From: Rhynchosporium graminicola
Lineage: Eukaryota > Ascomycota > Leotiomycetes > Helotiales > Ploettnerulaceae
Assembly (NCBI GenBank): GCA_900074885.1
Contig: FJUW01000016.1
Location: forward strand, 159,455-223,454
Reading direction: 5' to 3'
DNA length: 64,000 bases
Shown here: positions 13,321 to 26,566 of the stretch, in pieces
Layout: each line of letters opens with the position of its first letter
Position numbering within the stretch: position 1 is the first letter of the stretch
Program-made: the position numbers and the translations under genes
Notes under the pieces: generated by a model
What the model was told of the DNA's origin: nothing
What the model saw: the letters and a program-made list of their open reading frames with translations, nothing else
Databases searched by the model: none

Positions 13321-16300
13321 GTGCATGAAAAGCAATACCTTACTTAGACATGGCAGCCAGGTCACTACCAATATAGATGAGCTGACTGATTACAGAGGTA
13401 AGTCGGTAGGAGGTAGTGATTTCCTCCTTCAAACGCGGAGTCCACAATATGACCGATTACTTGCAACCATCTTCCTCTTTCGTCCGTCATTCATTCATTT
13501 TCCGTACGGACTACTAGGGTCACAAACAAGCAAGCCATGAGCAACATGCCTCATCCATCCTCCGTAACATTTTCACTCCATCGCCATTAGCTCGGATCTC
13601 ATGACAGATGGCTGGCCTGTCAGGATATCGTCAAGTGATCAACGATTACATGTGGAAGAAGGAATATGGTTAGATAGCAAGAACAAAGGCATTGATTCAT
13701 GCTTCGGTGCCAATTTCGGGGGCCCATACCGTTCAAGGAAGGCAATCTTCTAGAAGGTCCATCCCCTGCTGCGGTGCACTGGCCACGAGGGATCTTATTA
13801 TAGCCCGGTCCCTCCGTTCCCCCTTTTCTGGAAACACCTGTAACCGTGAGAAGGAAGGGAGGGCCCTGGAGGGGGCACGCCTCATTCCGATCCGTGTCAG
13901 TTCCATGCACGACGACGTTGGTTGTGCACAGCACCTTCTTACATACATACTACTTGAATTATGACGGACGTTCCATTGTTCTCGCTCGCTATCCTCGTTC
14001 CAGCGATATTTGGCGAGAGTGACCTCATTCCTCTATTAAAAGCACAGTTCCTATTCTCCTACTGCGGACTTCGTCAGATGACCACTACCTCCTAAAGCGT
14101 ATTTCAGATATGGTGTGAGTAAAGTCATAAACCGGGTTGAGTGCTTATCTCACCCAGGCTGGGTATGCAGATGTGAGACGAGGTAGCATTGAGACGATGC
14201 AGAGATGCTTTCTCGGAGATATGGAGATTTAATGGCACTTTATCCGTGTCTGAGTTCCCTCCATGGCCTCCGGGCTATACTGTACCATACTCTGGCGAAA
14301 AGTGGTGAGCCTCGAGAGCTTGTTTCATAGAAGTTAGGACGAGTTACTCAAAAGGCAAACAGACATAACGGTCTTAAGAAGTGGCCTCGGCGTCCGGCCT
14401 TGACAGAAAATATACAAGGCCGTCCAGTGAGCTCTGCGCCAGATCTTGAGGTTGATAGATAGTTGACTGTATGGTGTCGATGACATACAGGTCACTGTTC
14501 AGCCTGATCCCATCAAGAAAGATAGTTAATCTGAACACGGAACGCTGTGAGGACTCTGCGCTGCGCGTAATTGCCTTACTTTTGGCGGGAGAGCAGCCGG
14601 TAGAGTGTAAATCCCTCTCTGCATGGACCGCAATCTGCACACACCGCATGAGGATTAGAATGATATCAACAGCAAGCAGCCCCAAGAATAAGAGCAAGTT
14701 GATCTATCATTAGACACCAGTCGAAAAGTACTCTCGTGCTTGAAACATGCCCTTCTCAAACTTGTCCTTGTGCAGCAGAAAATCAAGGAATCACTTTAAG
14801 TGAGACACTCCCTTGGAGCACCTAATTTTGTTTGGCTTCTGCAAAATTGAAGCTGAACTCTCGAGTCAACTCGTGCCCTGAAAATCCACGAAGATCATAG
14901 GACCGATAGCCAGGAAACAGGAAATTGGGATGTTAGATAAACTTCCCATAGACGCAAGTCGATCCGGAAGTAGTTTAGTTACGATAGGTATGGGACCTTC
15001 AATATTGACTTTCAATGGTAGGCGTATTAAGCTGAGCTGATTTAGCATTCCAGTCCGTAAAGATACCAATATTGTCTCTAAATCTGTGGCTCAAGTCAGG
15101 GGTTGCATGCATGTTAACGACACAGTGGTTTTACACGGAGTTCAACTTGTAGAGGGAACCAAGTCGAAGTGCTCCAGCCGCGGCATGAAGAGTTGAGCTA
15201 TCTAGCCGCGTTGCTTGATGATGATAGCCGGAATATCTGTAACTCATCAATTAATAGGTTTGAAGAACAGTCGACTTGTGGCTTGGTGCTCCACGATGTC
15301 TCAAGGCCTGTGCCGCACTATTGTAAATTAAAACAATAGGGCCCTCCACCAGAACAGCCTATCGAATTGCTTGTCAGCATTGGTGATCACGACAGAAGTT
15401 GTTCTTTCCTTCAAACAGGCGCAGCGTCTCTGCACTTTTTTTGCTCATATTATTGAGCTCAGACCCCAATACAGCTCGTGTCCCAGGAAGAGTCCTCCGC
15501 TGAAAGTACTCCCCGAGAAAGAGGAGACTGGAACGTGGCTCCCTGGCCAATTCCTCAGATCCAATTCTGTTCCGTCCTCAAGGCCCATGGCATTGGTTTT
15601 GCTGGGTGGACAAGGGTCGACAGGACCATTGCTACATGCCCCCGTGTTGTCTTGCCAAAATTTCCTTCTTTTCCCCCTGAAGACAACAAGGTCATTACTT
15701 CGTACAGGGAAGAAAGATCAAAGATTACCTATGCGTCCATGCTTTCGTGATTCGATTACAGAGTATATCTACTCCGGACAGATTATAGATTGAAACGACT
15801 AAACCCAATTCAGTTGATTTGTTAAAATCCCTTGTAAGGTGGAATCTTATAGTACTAAGCACGGACGCCAAGCCTTCGATCTTTCCCCCCAAGTAAGTAC
15901 TCTGGTAGGATTTGCACTTTTGATTTGCCTTTGTGCCTTCTCCTGCCAGGTGACGGAGGATGCCCTACGATACACATAGGCTCTTAGTACTTAATGACCA
16001 TCTCGACTTTAAGAGCTTGGTGAATAAGAGCCGTAAGGAATGACGCTGCGAAGCCTCGAATGACTGACTTTAATAGTGCGATCAGTAAGCTCCAAATCGC
16101 ATTGGACAATTTTCTCGGGCGAAGGTAAAGCGGTTACGTGTTATGCCTAGTCGGCCGGGATTTTGAGGCTCTTGACTGAACAGAGTAATATCTTCAAAAC
16201 GTACTGCCTTGAGCGCAAGGTTGAACATCTGTTTACTACTGGAACAGGTAAAGTCTTTAGACCCGCAGACTCCCCTTGTCGAACACAGCAGTTCACTAGC

Positions 16301-17672
16301 TGTACCTCCGTATGCGGGTAATAATATGCAGTGGCCGTACGCACCGTACCGTCTTTCAAAACGAGCATGAATCGCGAAGTTCATCCTCGCTCGCCCTAGT
16401 TTCCGCCCAAGGGCACGCGAAAATTGTCTGTCAGTCCTGTTCATCAGTTATCTATCCGGTGACTAGATCAGGTCAGATTCGATTCCGTACCCGTTCCATG
16501 TTCCATCCTCCAGGTCGCATGGTAACACTTGCGACTAATTGAGGTACAAATAGCATTTCCAAGATGTCGTTTTCCCCTGCTGGTGTGCAATGTAAAAGGA
16601 GGAGAATCAGTCCTGGGCCGCTCCGCTTCTACCGGTAGTTCAGGGGCCCATGCTGATGCTTCTAGCGTGCATCAGATAGCTTCTAGCGGCCTTCCAGGGG
16701 GTGAATTATAGCCGGGCCAAGTATCAGGGGGCTCGCTTAGTAGCAGGGGCTTGCAGCAGCTTTTGATGAAGAGAAAACAAAAGACAGGGTCTGACTATGA
16801 GTGGCGAGGAAAGAAGCCAAGTCAAGTCCCTGCCATTATTATGGTGATGATGGATTTGATAAGCATAATGAAGTCATCTTAGATCCTTCTAAATGCAAGC
16901 GAAGAACAACCTAGGTAACCTAGGTGGGTAAAACACCCGCCACGGATGATCCATAGAAGCTCGTTTGAATGGGCATGGAAATCGACGCTGAGCAGCGACA
17001 ATGCTGAAGCGACCCAGTCGGAGGGCTCGATGACGGTATATCGATCGTTGTGGTCACCATCTGCAGAGTTGTCACGATCCCGTCCCCAGCTTTTGCTGCA
17101 ATGCTACTTTAAAATGGCGATTCCGGGCACTGCGGAAAGCAAGAGTTGTTGAGCTGAGCCCATGTCTAAATCTGCAAGTTTATGTGCTAAGATAATGGTT
17201 CTATTTCTAGATAAACTGTCTTAGTGTTGTTGTCAGAAACAGATCTTTGTATGCCCCGAGTTGCTTGTGAGATGAAACGTAGGAAACATGATTGTTTATT
17301 GTGACCTTAGCTCTGTACACGTAGTCTACAGCGGCGCAAGACAATTCATCACTGACTAGGTTATCAATGTTGATCTCAGGAGTTGTCTATTCCTGCGCCT
17401 CCATACGTATTTGTGTATCATCATCCCCAGTCATCTTACCAATCTGCTCGCTTATGTCACTTACACAGCAAGCCTGGTCATATCTCCCGCCTTGTGGCAT
17501 TTTCTGAACACCCCGACATTGAACAGGCAGGCATCTACTAGCGTATGGAATTGGAGTCAAGAATCCGAGGCAAGATTGGAACTTCCTCCCCCTGCAAGCC
17601 CTAGTTTCAGCTTTTACTTGCCGAGCACGGGCAGCGTTTCGACCAGACCACGAAGATCATCTTACTCCGTGC

Positions 17673-17705
17673 AACGTGCAGCCAACGTGCAGCCAACGTG
17701 CAGCA
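17673..17705. repeat. Three tandem copies of an 11-bp unit
   Basis: AACGTGCAGCC occurs three times head to tail, with one mismatch at the end of the third copy. Confidence 0.9.
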
Positions 17706-20700
17706 AGGAGCAGAGTTGCGCGTCCATACCTTGACTCGTCGTTTTGCGATATTGAATGGATTCCGTCTGCTTGACAGATGCTTGGCTGCTGTACGAAGTA
17801 CTCGTTCAGACGCTAGTACTTGGCACTAACTAACTTATTCACGTCTTGATGCATTAGCTCTCCTCACGCAGGTACGAAGAACCAAACCCCTCAGAATTAT
17901 ACTCAGATTTGACTGTTTTTCTCTAGCAACCCTTCCGGAGACGTTCGTACTGTGAAACCCCTTTAAATCCAACATTTCTACATTATGCTCGACAGATAAC
18001 GTGTTTCCTCATGGCCAAGTCAGCTGTGTACTACTAGTGGAGACGAACTTGGTGGGAAGTTCCCTTTCGCTCATTGACAGGCCATTATTCGGCCCAAACA
18101 CAACGGCTAGGGTTCATCCTGATGACTTCCCTTGCCCATGTCGTTGCCGCAAGTTAGAGACTTGTGTCAACGGTCCCTGCTTTTGCCATGATAGCTCGGA
18201 TGGGTAGGACCTCATCGCACTTGTCAGACTACTGCCTGTGCATAGAAAGAAGGCCAGTCCTTCCAGAAGATTCAAGGAAGAAGCTCCGGTTCATGTTCTA
18301 GCTACCTTTTACCACTTTTCCGTCATCTTTCGACTACTTCAATTATCATCTCGAGCGAATGCTTACGCTGCAGCTTGTAGCTGAGTTGGGCAGCAAAAGA
18401 AAAGCACCAGAACTAGCGCCAAACTCTATATCTTCTGATATGCAGCTCTGTCCATAAACAGCTTCCAGATAATTCTGCAGAATACGGGTGGCGTATTTAG
18501 GGAAAGTGGTTTGATTCACGGACCATCGATCCTGTTCTCCTGCATGCTGTTTATTTTGATTTGCTTCTTCCGGCACCAATCATGCTTGCCGGCCAGTCCG
18601 GATATCTTGCTAATATACTACAGATTTCCGAAATAGTCGAGCTGCAGAATGGACACAATTCCAAACGGAAAGTTCCAGGTCATCATTTTTTCCCGAGTCT
18701 CTCCCTGAGAATTCTTGTAGTCAATAATGTCGTCAGTGACTCCTATAAATGCTCTTAGTTGGATAATTTATGTTCTTCGTGAGATGAAGGAGAAATACAT
18801 GTTGTTTCAGACCCGAACATTCAACCAACGATCCTCCCTCAATCAGGGTCATTCCCAGCTCAAATTATCAATGGCTCAGATGATTGAACATCCGTCACAT
18901 CAGCGATCTACCTCTGCCTCCCGTGTTGTTGACACGTTATGGCGCAGTTGTGCTGCAAGCTCCCAAGAAGTAGATATCTAGCTCTGGACTTGCTAAATCC
19001 AAAGAAGTAAGTCCCTAGTCGGTTTCATAAGTCTTGAGGTCCATCTCGTTATCCGCGTTTCTTGATAATCAAAGGTACATTCTATTGCTAGATTTCTGAC
19101 CCAAATGAGCTCGCGCCTGAGCACAAAAGCATTGAATGCACAAACCATTTCCTAGTTAGCAAAAGCCTCTGGCACTAATTATTTGTGTCCTCCTTCCTTT
19201 AAGTCATGTCCCTATAAGCTTTTGCTTCCTTGCCTCTAAGTTCGACGCCAACAAGTGGTCCAGCCTGAAAAGCTATGTCGTCGTCTTTTGCTCAATTCTC
19301 GATGCCAAAATTTCAATGAGCAAGGGCTGCATGATCACTTGAACGGCTGGAGCTGCAGCTTACCTTCCAGCCGGGTTCAACTTGGGTTCTTTGCGACTCT
19401 GACAACGCGTAAGTGCTAAAATGCGTCACAGGAAGCTACGGATTAACAGGATCTCTACCTGGCAGCCGCTAGTATCTGAAATTGCATACGAATATCTCTT
19501 ACTTTCTTCCATGCACTGTCTGTTATGTGTTCACGTCCGCACCTTAAGCGAGTACTAATGAACATGAAACTTGACTTGCATAAACAGCAAGTCCGAGGAA
19601 AGATCCTTGACTGTTCAATGGTCATTCCACGGACTAATATGTTCGAGACGGGTCAAAGTTGACAAACTTCCTCGCTGCTCTTCTTTGACTTCTTTTGAAA
19701 CCTTGCGGGAAGACCGAAGATGAGATGACGAAGATTGCGAGCTCCCAGTCTCTACGGATAATTCCTGAAGCACAACGCTTGGTGCGTGAGCCTGAGGCGA
19801 GTCCAGACTCTCCGAGTTTAGATTCTTCTGAGTTGAAGTTCTAAAGTATGTAACTAGACTTCCCTCATCACTCAAATGTGGTAATACTCCGAATCATTAG
19901 TGGCGAGACTCAATGGTTCGAATGAACCTCTGTATGGGTTCATGGCCTGGGGGGTCTAAGTACTAAGATCGAGTGGTAAGATCTTGCTTCACTGAAGATC
20001 ACTGTTTCTAGCCTCGACTAGCGTGTAGTAACACTGCAATAGTTCTCAGTCTGCTCAGTGTCGTGTATCTTGCTCCAGTCAAGGCATTTGCACTATACAA
20101 CCGGTTTCTTTTATGCACAGGTCTGTCTTCGTGCGGTATTCGAGATAGACTTCGGCATCTGGACCATGATCATTGTCGCAGCTTCCATTCTTTCACAAAA
20201 TCCATGGATTAATCGCTACCTAGTACCAAGCCACATCCTGCTCTCCTCCGGATGTTTTTGAATCTCAAAACCTCCTTGTCGATTCAATTTAGTTATGCTT
20301 AGCGCTTTCAACTGACAGGCCAGTTTCCGATCCGGCAGAACCAACTATTGACAATGGTTACAGTTCTGCGAATATTTCAAACTGTACTATTATGGGCAGT
20401 TCTCATTTCTAATTATAGAACCAAGTCAACTATCAAGTCTAGTTGACAAGGTAGCAGAAGGTAGAACTGAGATCAAATCTTGCCCCTAAGACCGAGGAAA
20501 GCTACATACTCCCTTCTTTATACTCCAAGCTGCCTTTGTGTCTCTCTAGGGAACCAGCTGCCTTAGATGTTCCCTCTAAACCTATGGATATAGATATTCC
20601 CTCTAAGCCTATTGAATTTTTGTCCTTGTTGAGTACTTAGGAGAGAAGATTAGTCATGTATGAACTCTGGTAAATGATACGGACAGCTCTACAGTTTCAC

Positions 20701-20820
20701 CTTTGAGCAATCAGAGATACCTGTACTGAAGCAGTTTAGCTTCTGTTTGAGCCTACCTTCGATGGGCGGTTCCCAGAAAGTAATGGAAATTATACCTGAA
20801 CCACCCCTTGAAAGCGCGGT

Positions 20821-20850
20821 GATGATGACGATGACGATGACGATGATGAT
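20821..20850. repeat. GATGAC/GATGAT microsatellite
   Basis: Imperfect run of GAT and GAC triplets. Confidence 0.85.
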
Positions 20851-23680
20851 AGTCACATGTGTCAATAGGCTACAAGGCGACCCAGGCTTCACGTAGAGCG
20901 CAAGGACGTGCTGAGCATGGTATGTTATGTATATGTTCATATTTACACAGGTTTCTCCGAAGATCCCGTATCTGTGTACTCTCAGGGTACTTATTCTACC
21001 CCTATGAAATCAATATTACGCATACATGCGCGGTAGCCTCAGTAGGCCGTTCTTGTTCAACAAGCTTTCCCGTGTGTAGTATGCTGCTGGATTTCATTTC
21101 CATCTACTTGAATGAGCAGTGCTCAAAGTCCCTATTCTTGAGCGAGGAAGTCGCATAAGCGACTCAGCGTGTATACACAAAACCCCAAAACTCGAAAAAG
21201 TCAGCCCTTCGGAATCACCTCTCTCTGACTCCGGGGAAGGAAGGGGAACGGGGATACTACTACTTCCCTTCGTTACCGGCGGTCTCCACCTGTATCAGGA
21301 GCTCGCCCCTTTGATTTTCTCTGGCCGAACCATCTAAATTGGCGGAGATAGGCGCAGTAGCTTACCTACCCATCGGGCCACCGAAATTGTCCTCTGAGGC
21401 AGTGTACGATCCTTACTGTATATATGAGCCCTTATCTAGACACGTCCTCGTGCCCCCTAGGAGGCATCAGAAGCTTACACCCGTGGTGTACCTTCGACGG
21501 ACGCAAATGACTTTCATCATCATCGTCATCTATCTCTAACTCCTTCCTCCTTGTCTTGTATCTCCTCCGTAAGGCTAAAATCACCTCCTTCTATATGCCC
21601 TTCGAACCTGCGTCTTTATTTCCTGCTCTTCTTCCTTCATCCAGAGGTCATATAGGTTCGGGTATATACATCTACCGTAGAAAGGGGAGAGAGGTAAGCC
21701 CCTACGAATGGTATAAGGCATCTAGCCGTAGCAGAGAACTCGAAATCAGCTAAAGAATCGTAAGAGAGAGGAAAAAGAGGCGAAAATCCTATGTTTGAAG
21801 AATCACAGATTTCGTAGTTGCCGAAGGTGAAGAGATGTCGTGAAATTCTCCGTCTATGCAGCCCGGAATATTTCGATGCCCTGTTTTTGCTGCGCTCGCA
21901 ATCTGCTATGTACTCCTGGACGACGATCGAAGTACTCCGTGCCGCTTGATCGATTCGTGGGCTACGGTTCGGCAACAAAAACGGAGAGTTACGCTCAAAC
22001 GAGCATAGCTATCTACAGAGACTTAGAGAAAACTCACGACGCCTGGATGAAATCTCTGCATGTTTCAAGGAATGAAATTGGGTTATTTCGAAATTCCAGA
22101 AGATGGATATGATTTGCGGAGCTAGAAGTGACGAAGGGCCAGATTCAACTAGTTCTAGAGCGAAGAAGGACGCGTTACGACGTACTGAATGCATTGCTGT
22201 AGGTACATGAAGCTAGAAGATACAGAGAGTGAGGTGAGAAGGAATTAGGATTCTTATCTAAGCGGTGTTTGTAAAGCGGATAGCCTGCTCAAGAAGATTA
22301 ACCAGGCAGCGGAGTACTGATGTCGATGATCAAAAACATAGATATTGGTAGTACACAGGGACTAGGCGAGCTAGAGCTTAAGGAAGTGATTATTCGAAGT
22401 CTTCATGGGAGAAGCTCATTCGAGACCTTGAAGCGTAAGGGTAATTTCCCTCAGCAGCTGCTATTTAGTCTCAATTCTAATCTATGTACAGTAGGAACTG
22501 CTTGGAAAGCGGCAGAACGAGGAGACAACAGTCCGTTGGCTATTCTGATACTAATTTTTTGCTCGTTTGTTTGCACTGAACGGAGCAACGTTTACTTGTT
22601 GGATCTGAGATGGGTCTATTCAGTTGAAGAGAAAGTATTGTTCACGGATGAAGAAATGGCATTTAAGGCAAGGGACATCCGAGAGCTTGCAGACCAACAA
22701 ATAACTCCTCATAACAAGCAAACCCTCATTTCATCCCACTTGATGACCTATAAATTTTGAATGCGAGAGCTCTCATGGCACCTTGAATGTTCAGCGAGTA
22801 TCAAGTGTTTACAGCCTGCAGCGCGTGAAGATGAGAGTTCGACTTCGCAACCCTGAAAGCGCTGGTATGCTGCGGGTCTGGACAATAAATTTCTGTTGCT
22901 CGATGTTACTGTTTGATATTCTTATTTTTAGAATAAGTATCAGGCTATCAGTATGTCAGTGCTGCACGATAGTGGACCAAAGAGAAATTTTATCTGGCCA
23001 TCTGTGTGGTTAGCCTCCCTACTATATTGGCTTTCGCAGATAAGTAACGTCCAATCCGGCGGCGAGATCTCATACAGGTGAATTCAAAAAGGAAAGCTTC
23101 GACGCGTGCTGCGAGAATGATCGACTTGATGGCGCCTGCTGAGTTCTGATCACGATCGAGTAAACATAATGCTAAAGCATAAGTCAGAAAGCAGTTTCGT
23201 CGATCTGATCAGAGCATTATTCCTCCAGCTGGCCCGCCACTTGCAACCACGACAGTATATGTAAGACTAGCGGTGTCAAGCGTAGGTACTTTCAGTGGGA
23301 AAATAGTGTCAACAATGCTAAGCGAGACGAAAATATGAACGGGGGGAGACAAACAAATCGTTATCAATGTTTCGGAAGAATTCAGAAATCGGTACATTCT
23401 TATCAAACCAAGATTAAATTGATCCCTCGTAAAAGTATTGAAGGCACAGTCAAGGCTAGGCTTAATGCTCATTCATTACGATTTAATGTTACGAGGCTTA
23501 CAAGTCCAATAAAGAGCCTGTAGTTAAATTTCTATTAGAGAAGGCTATGTCCCATCGAGGCTTGATCCAAGTAGAACAAGCTCTAGTTTACATCTTAACA
23601 TGCGAAGAAAATCAAATTCCAGCACCGGGTGAATCTTCGACCTCTCGGAAGAGAAAGGCACCCCACTGCTCCACTCGAGT

Positions 23681-24813
23681 TTACATGTACGTCGTATCAA
23701 CGTACGATGCTGTCTTCCATTTCGGCCCCAAAACAGCCTCAATGGTGATTGGCGCACTCAACTGCTTTGCGAAAGCTGCTCTTCCGGTCCTCGCCGCCCC
23801 AGGGCCGGTATTACCATACTCAGCGAGGTAAGAATGCGCAGTATTCGGTAGGGTAGCATTCCACTGCGACCAACCGGCAGGATTGACAACGTTGCTCATT
23901 TCAGTCTTCTGGAAAACAGTTCGGGAATATTCCTTCCATGGTCGACCGAGATAGGTAGAGCCGGGGTTGACGTCGTTATCTCGTGCAGCGATAGTGGAAT
24001 TGTTGATCACGAACCAGGCGTCGCTATCTGCCGAGAGACGACCTGAAGCTGTGATGTACCCTTTAATAGCGAAAGTGCGGATGTCAACTTGTTCGAACCA
24101 AACTTTGCCTCCCTGGTCAAGAATTAGCATTTCATCTAGATTTCGTCTGAAACATCCAGTATAAGCAAGTCAAGTTAGGTTTTGGGTAGATGATCACGTA
24201 CTGTACCGAAGATGAAGTCCACAACTCCTACAATCTTGGATTTCGCGTATAGTTGTGTACCATTCTGAGCAAGGATATTGTCTTGATATCCGATGAACTG
24301 ACAACCGTAATAGCCTTGGTTAGGCGCTTGCGCAGAGATGACGATGTTTTGACTCAATGTAGCAGGATGCCCAGCATTGTTCTCCATGTTGATGTTGTAG
24401 AACTTCGAATTGGCCACCCAGTTCCTCACGGTTGCTGTCTCATCATTGGTTGCCCTTGTGTTCCGATTCAAGTTCATGATGATGGTGACTGTGTTAGATT
24501 CGTAAGATTCGGGATGGGCAGTCTGGCCCTGGACCACGAGCGCAGATTTGAGTGGCCGCAAGTAGACTTGTTCGTTGTATGTCCCAGCCATGATGAAAAG
24601 GGTTTGAGTTGCCGTGGTGTGGTTGGTAAGAGCATTTGCACCCGCCTGAACGGTCTTGAACGACCCGGGAACGGCACCCGTTGCATCGACCACAATTGCA
24701 CCTGCGGGAGGCTTCGATTGATCTGTTCGGGCCTTGACAGCAGCATTCTGCTTGACGACAGGATTGGCAGTTACTAGGCTGCAGAGCAGCGCTAGAGAAA
24801 GAAAGGAACGCAT
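23681..24813 (-). CDS. Secreted pectin methylesterase (CE8 family)
   Basis: Exon 1 is 24813-24202 and exon 2 is 24112-23681, for 347 residues. An N-terminal signal peptide (MRSFLSLALLCSLVTA) precedes a right-handed beta-helix esterase domain. Family landmarks: GTYNEQVYL near residue 78, QNIVISAQ, GYQDN with the first catalytic Asp, VDFIFG with the second catalytic Asp at the end of exon 1, and YLGRPW with the substrate-binding Arg and Trp in exon 2. The enzyme removes methyl esters from homogalacturonan in plant cell walls, so it acts outside the cell and suggests plant contact. The intron was placed from VDFIFGT to GGKVWFEQVDIR. Two earlier AG sites (after TTTC and after AAATCT) lie within 33 bp of the chosen acceptor. 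The gene stands alone between gene-poor stretches. Function is clear; substrate preference is not. Confidence 0.95.
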
Positions 24814-26344
24814 GTCGTAAGGTATGTATAGATAGGCAATAAATGATAAAGAAACGATTAGCCAGTAGCGTATGGGATGACAAAGGAGTGTGCGAATTGG
24901 AGGACAAAGGAAAGTCGAGATGTGGTTGTGAGCAGACGGTGTGACCGGCGGAGAATACAGTAGGGACTATGATACTTATAACCTAATTGACTACATCCTT
25001 ACATCCATCCGTCTCGCAAGGCTGCGTATACAAACCAAAATTAACACGTAATTTAATTCAGCACCTGGCAAGTGGTGTAGGCTTCTCACGTCAATGAGGT
25101 TCTCTACGGAAAGTCTGCCGGCATAATTATGGAGGGAGAGAGATTGCTGACGAATGTTTGAGATGAGATAAAAGGTAGTATGGATGAGACAACGAATCTG
25201 AATACCTGAGTGGTGGAAATATGCAGAGAACAGATCCAAACCTTAACTTTAGATGGAACTTCAAATCATAGGAGAAGGACGACGGACATCGCTTGACTGG
25301 CAGCTAATTGCTTAGTAACAGAGCTCTGTCCGTACGCTAGACGTAGCCGAGAGCTAAAGATCGTTAAACTTGATGAAATGTCATTTGCGTAAAACCCTCT
25401 ACGGAAACCTACCCTGAGTGGAATACGGAGAGTCGAATTTATCGAGGGCATGTCCCTGTAGTCAACACTCGCAGGTGTACGGAGTATGAGAAAAGTAGTT
25501 ATTCCTCAAATGGAGCTATCCCGATTTCCCGATCTAAACCAAAAATTTGAACTTTCAATCTTACTCAATAATTCAATCCCTTATGTTCAGCCTTCGCACA
25601 AGGCATTTCCTCCAGAATACATTCATAAATCTGTCAAGGGCCAGAGGTGGTCATGTCCTCATGCAGGAGGTCATATTTGTACACAAGACAACCACTTTCC
25701 AAGACGGCAAAACTATCCAGATGTCATCTTACAGCGCGCGAAGTGATATCCCACCAGTCCCGGATGCTTCGCTTAAAAAGATGTGAATACAACGTCACGA
25801 CCGATCGACTACGTAGCCAAAAAGGAAGACTAGATACCGGACGGATGCACAACATTACAACACTTACCCTGGAAACTTGAGGATTCCAGAGTGTGTCGAT
25901 CCCGCCCCTGGATAAGGCGTACATTCTACGGCGAGTACAGCGGTCCATCTGGGGTAAACAAGCCACGTTGGTAAATTTACTTATGAATAATGTTCGCCCT
26001 GCTGACTTCGCATATAATGTTGCGATGGTGTAGGGATAATGAAGTCGCGGGAGAACATGATGAAGGCACCACTGAATCCGATAGTGTAGCAGTTGGATCT
26101 AGTAAAGTCTGAGTGCCCTTTCGAAAGTGCAAGTCACTGCCAATTCTAGGTATTTAGTACCACAATATTTACCCAACCGTACTGTCTTCCACATACGTAT
26201 ACACTCTTGTAAGTCCGTTCCTAGCGAACCATGAGACGCGATCGCGGGAACCTTGATTTCCGAAAGGAGCAAGCTTGCATTTGCAAGCATATTGTAACCT
26301 GATTCACATTTACGGCTAGGTGGTCGGCTTTTCGCAGCCGTCCG
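24814..26344. other. Upstream region of the pectin methylesterase gene; no gene seen
   Basis: Only short motif-free ORFs. The first several hundred bases are likely the promoter of the esterase gene. Confidence 0.5.
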
Positions 26345-26422
26345 TTATCGACGAAACGCTTGCCACCAGCCCATCCTTTGTGTCAGTTCTCTTGTAAAAT
26401 CTGGGTCATCCACCATCCTGTA

Positions 26423-26455
26423 CAGAGGTACAGCGGTTAAGTGTTACCCCTAGTC
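26423..26455 (+). repeat. Left terminal inverted repeat of the mariner element
   Basis: 33 bp from CAGAGG to CCCTAGTC, an exact inverse match to the right end. Confidence 0.95.
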
Positions 26456-26566
26456 AGCCAGGGGGCTAGGAAGCTTGACCTAAACAGGTAGCATAGCTAG
26501 ATGAGTATTCTGAACACGTTTCTACTATGATTTGAGTGTAATTATGTTCTAGAAATCATTATCAAG

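Larger units (their letters stand above)
12111..23680. other. About 11.5 kb gene-poor stretch
   Basis: I find no gene I can support. ORFs are all under about 150 codons and carry no family motifs. The longer ones are 14697-14374 (minus), 15371-15793 (plus), 19875-19615 (minus), 21978-21637 (minus) and 22320-22760 (plus). Base composition is ordinary, without the CpA/TpG loss seen after 55 kb, so this is not obviously a RIP-mutated transposon. Simple repeats are listed separately. A CCTAGGTAACCTAGGT palindrome lies at about 16910-16925. Confidence 0.5.

Noticed and set aside
15371..15793. 140-codon plus-strand ORF
   Set aside because: No motif, no family resemblance, and an equally open second frame overlaps it.
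22320..22760. 146-codon plus-strand ORF starting MSMIKNIDIGSTQG
   Set aside because: Continuous and with mixed composition, but I recognise no domain, and there are no supporting splice or neighbour signals. A transcript would be needed to accept it.
24253..24777. 174-codon plus-strand ORF
   Set aside because: Antisense shadow of pectin methylesterase exon 1.
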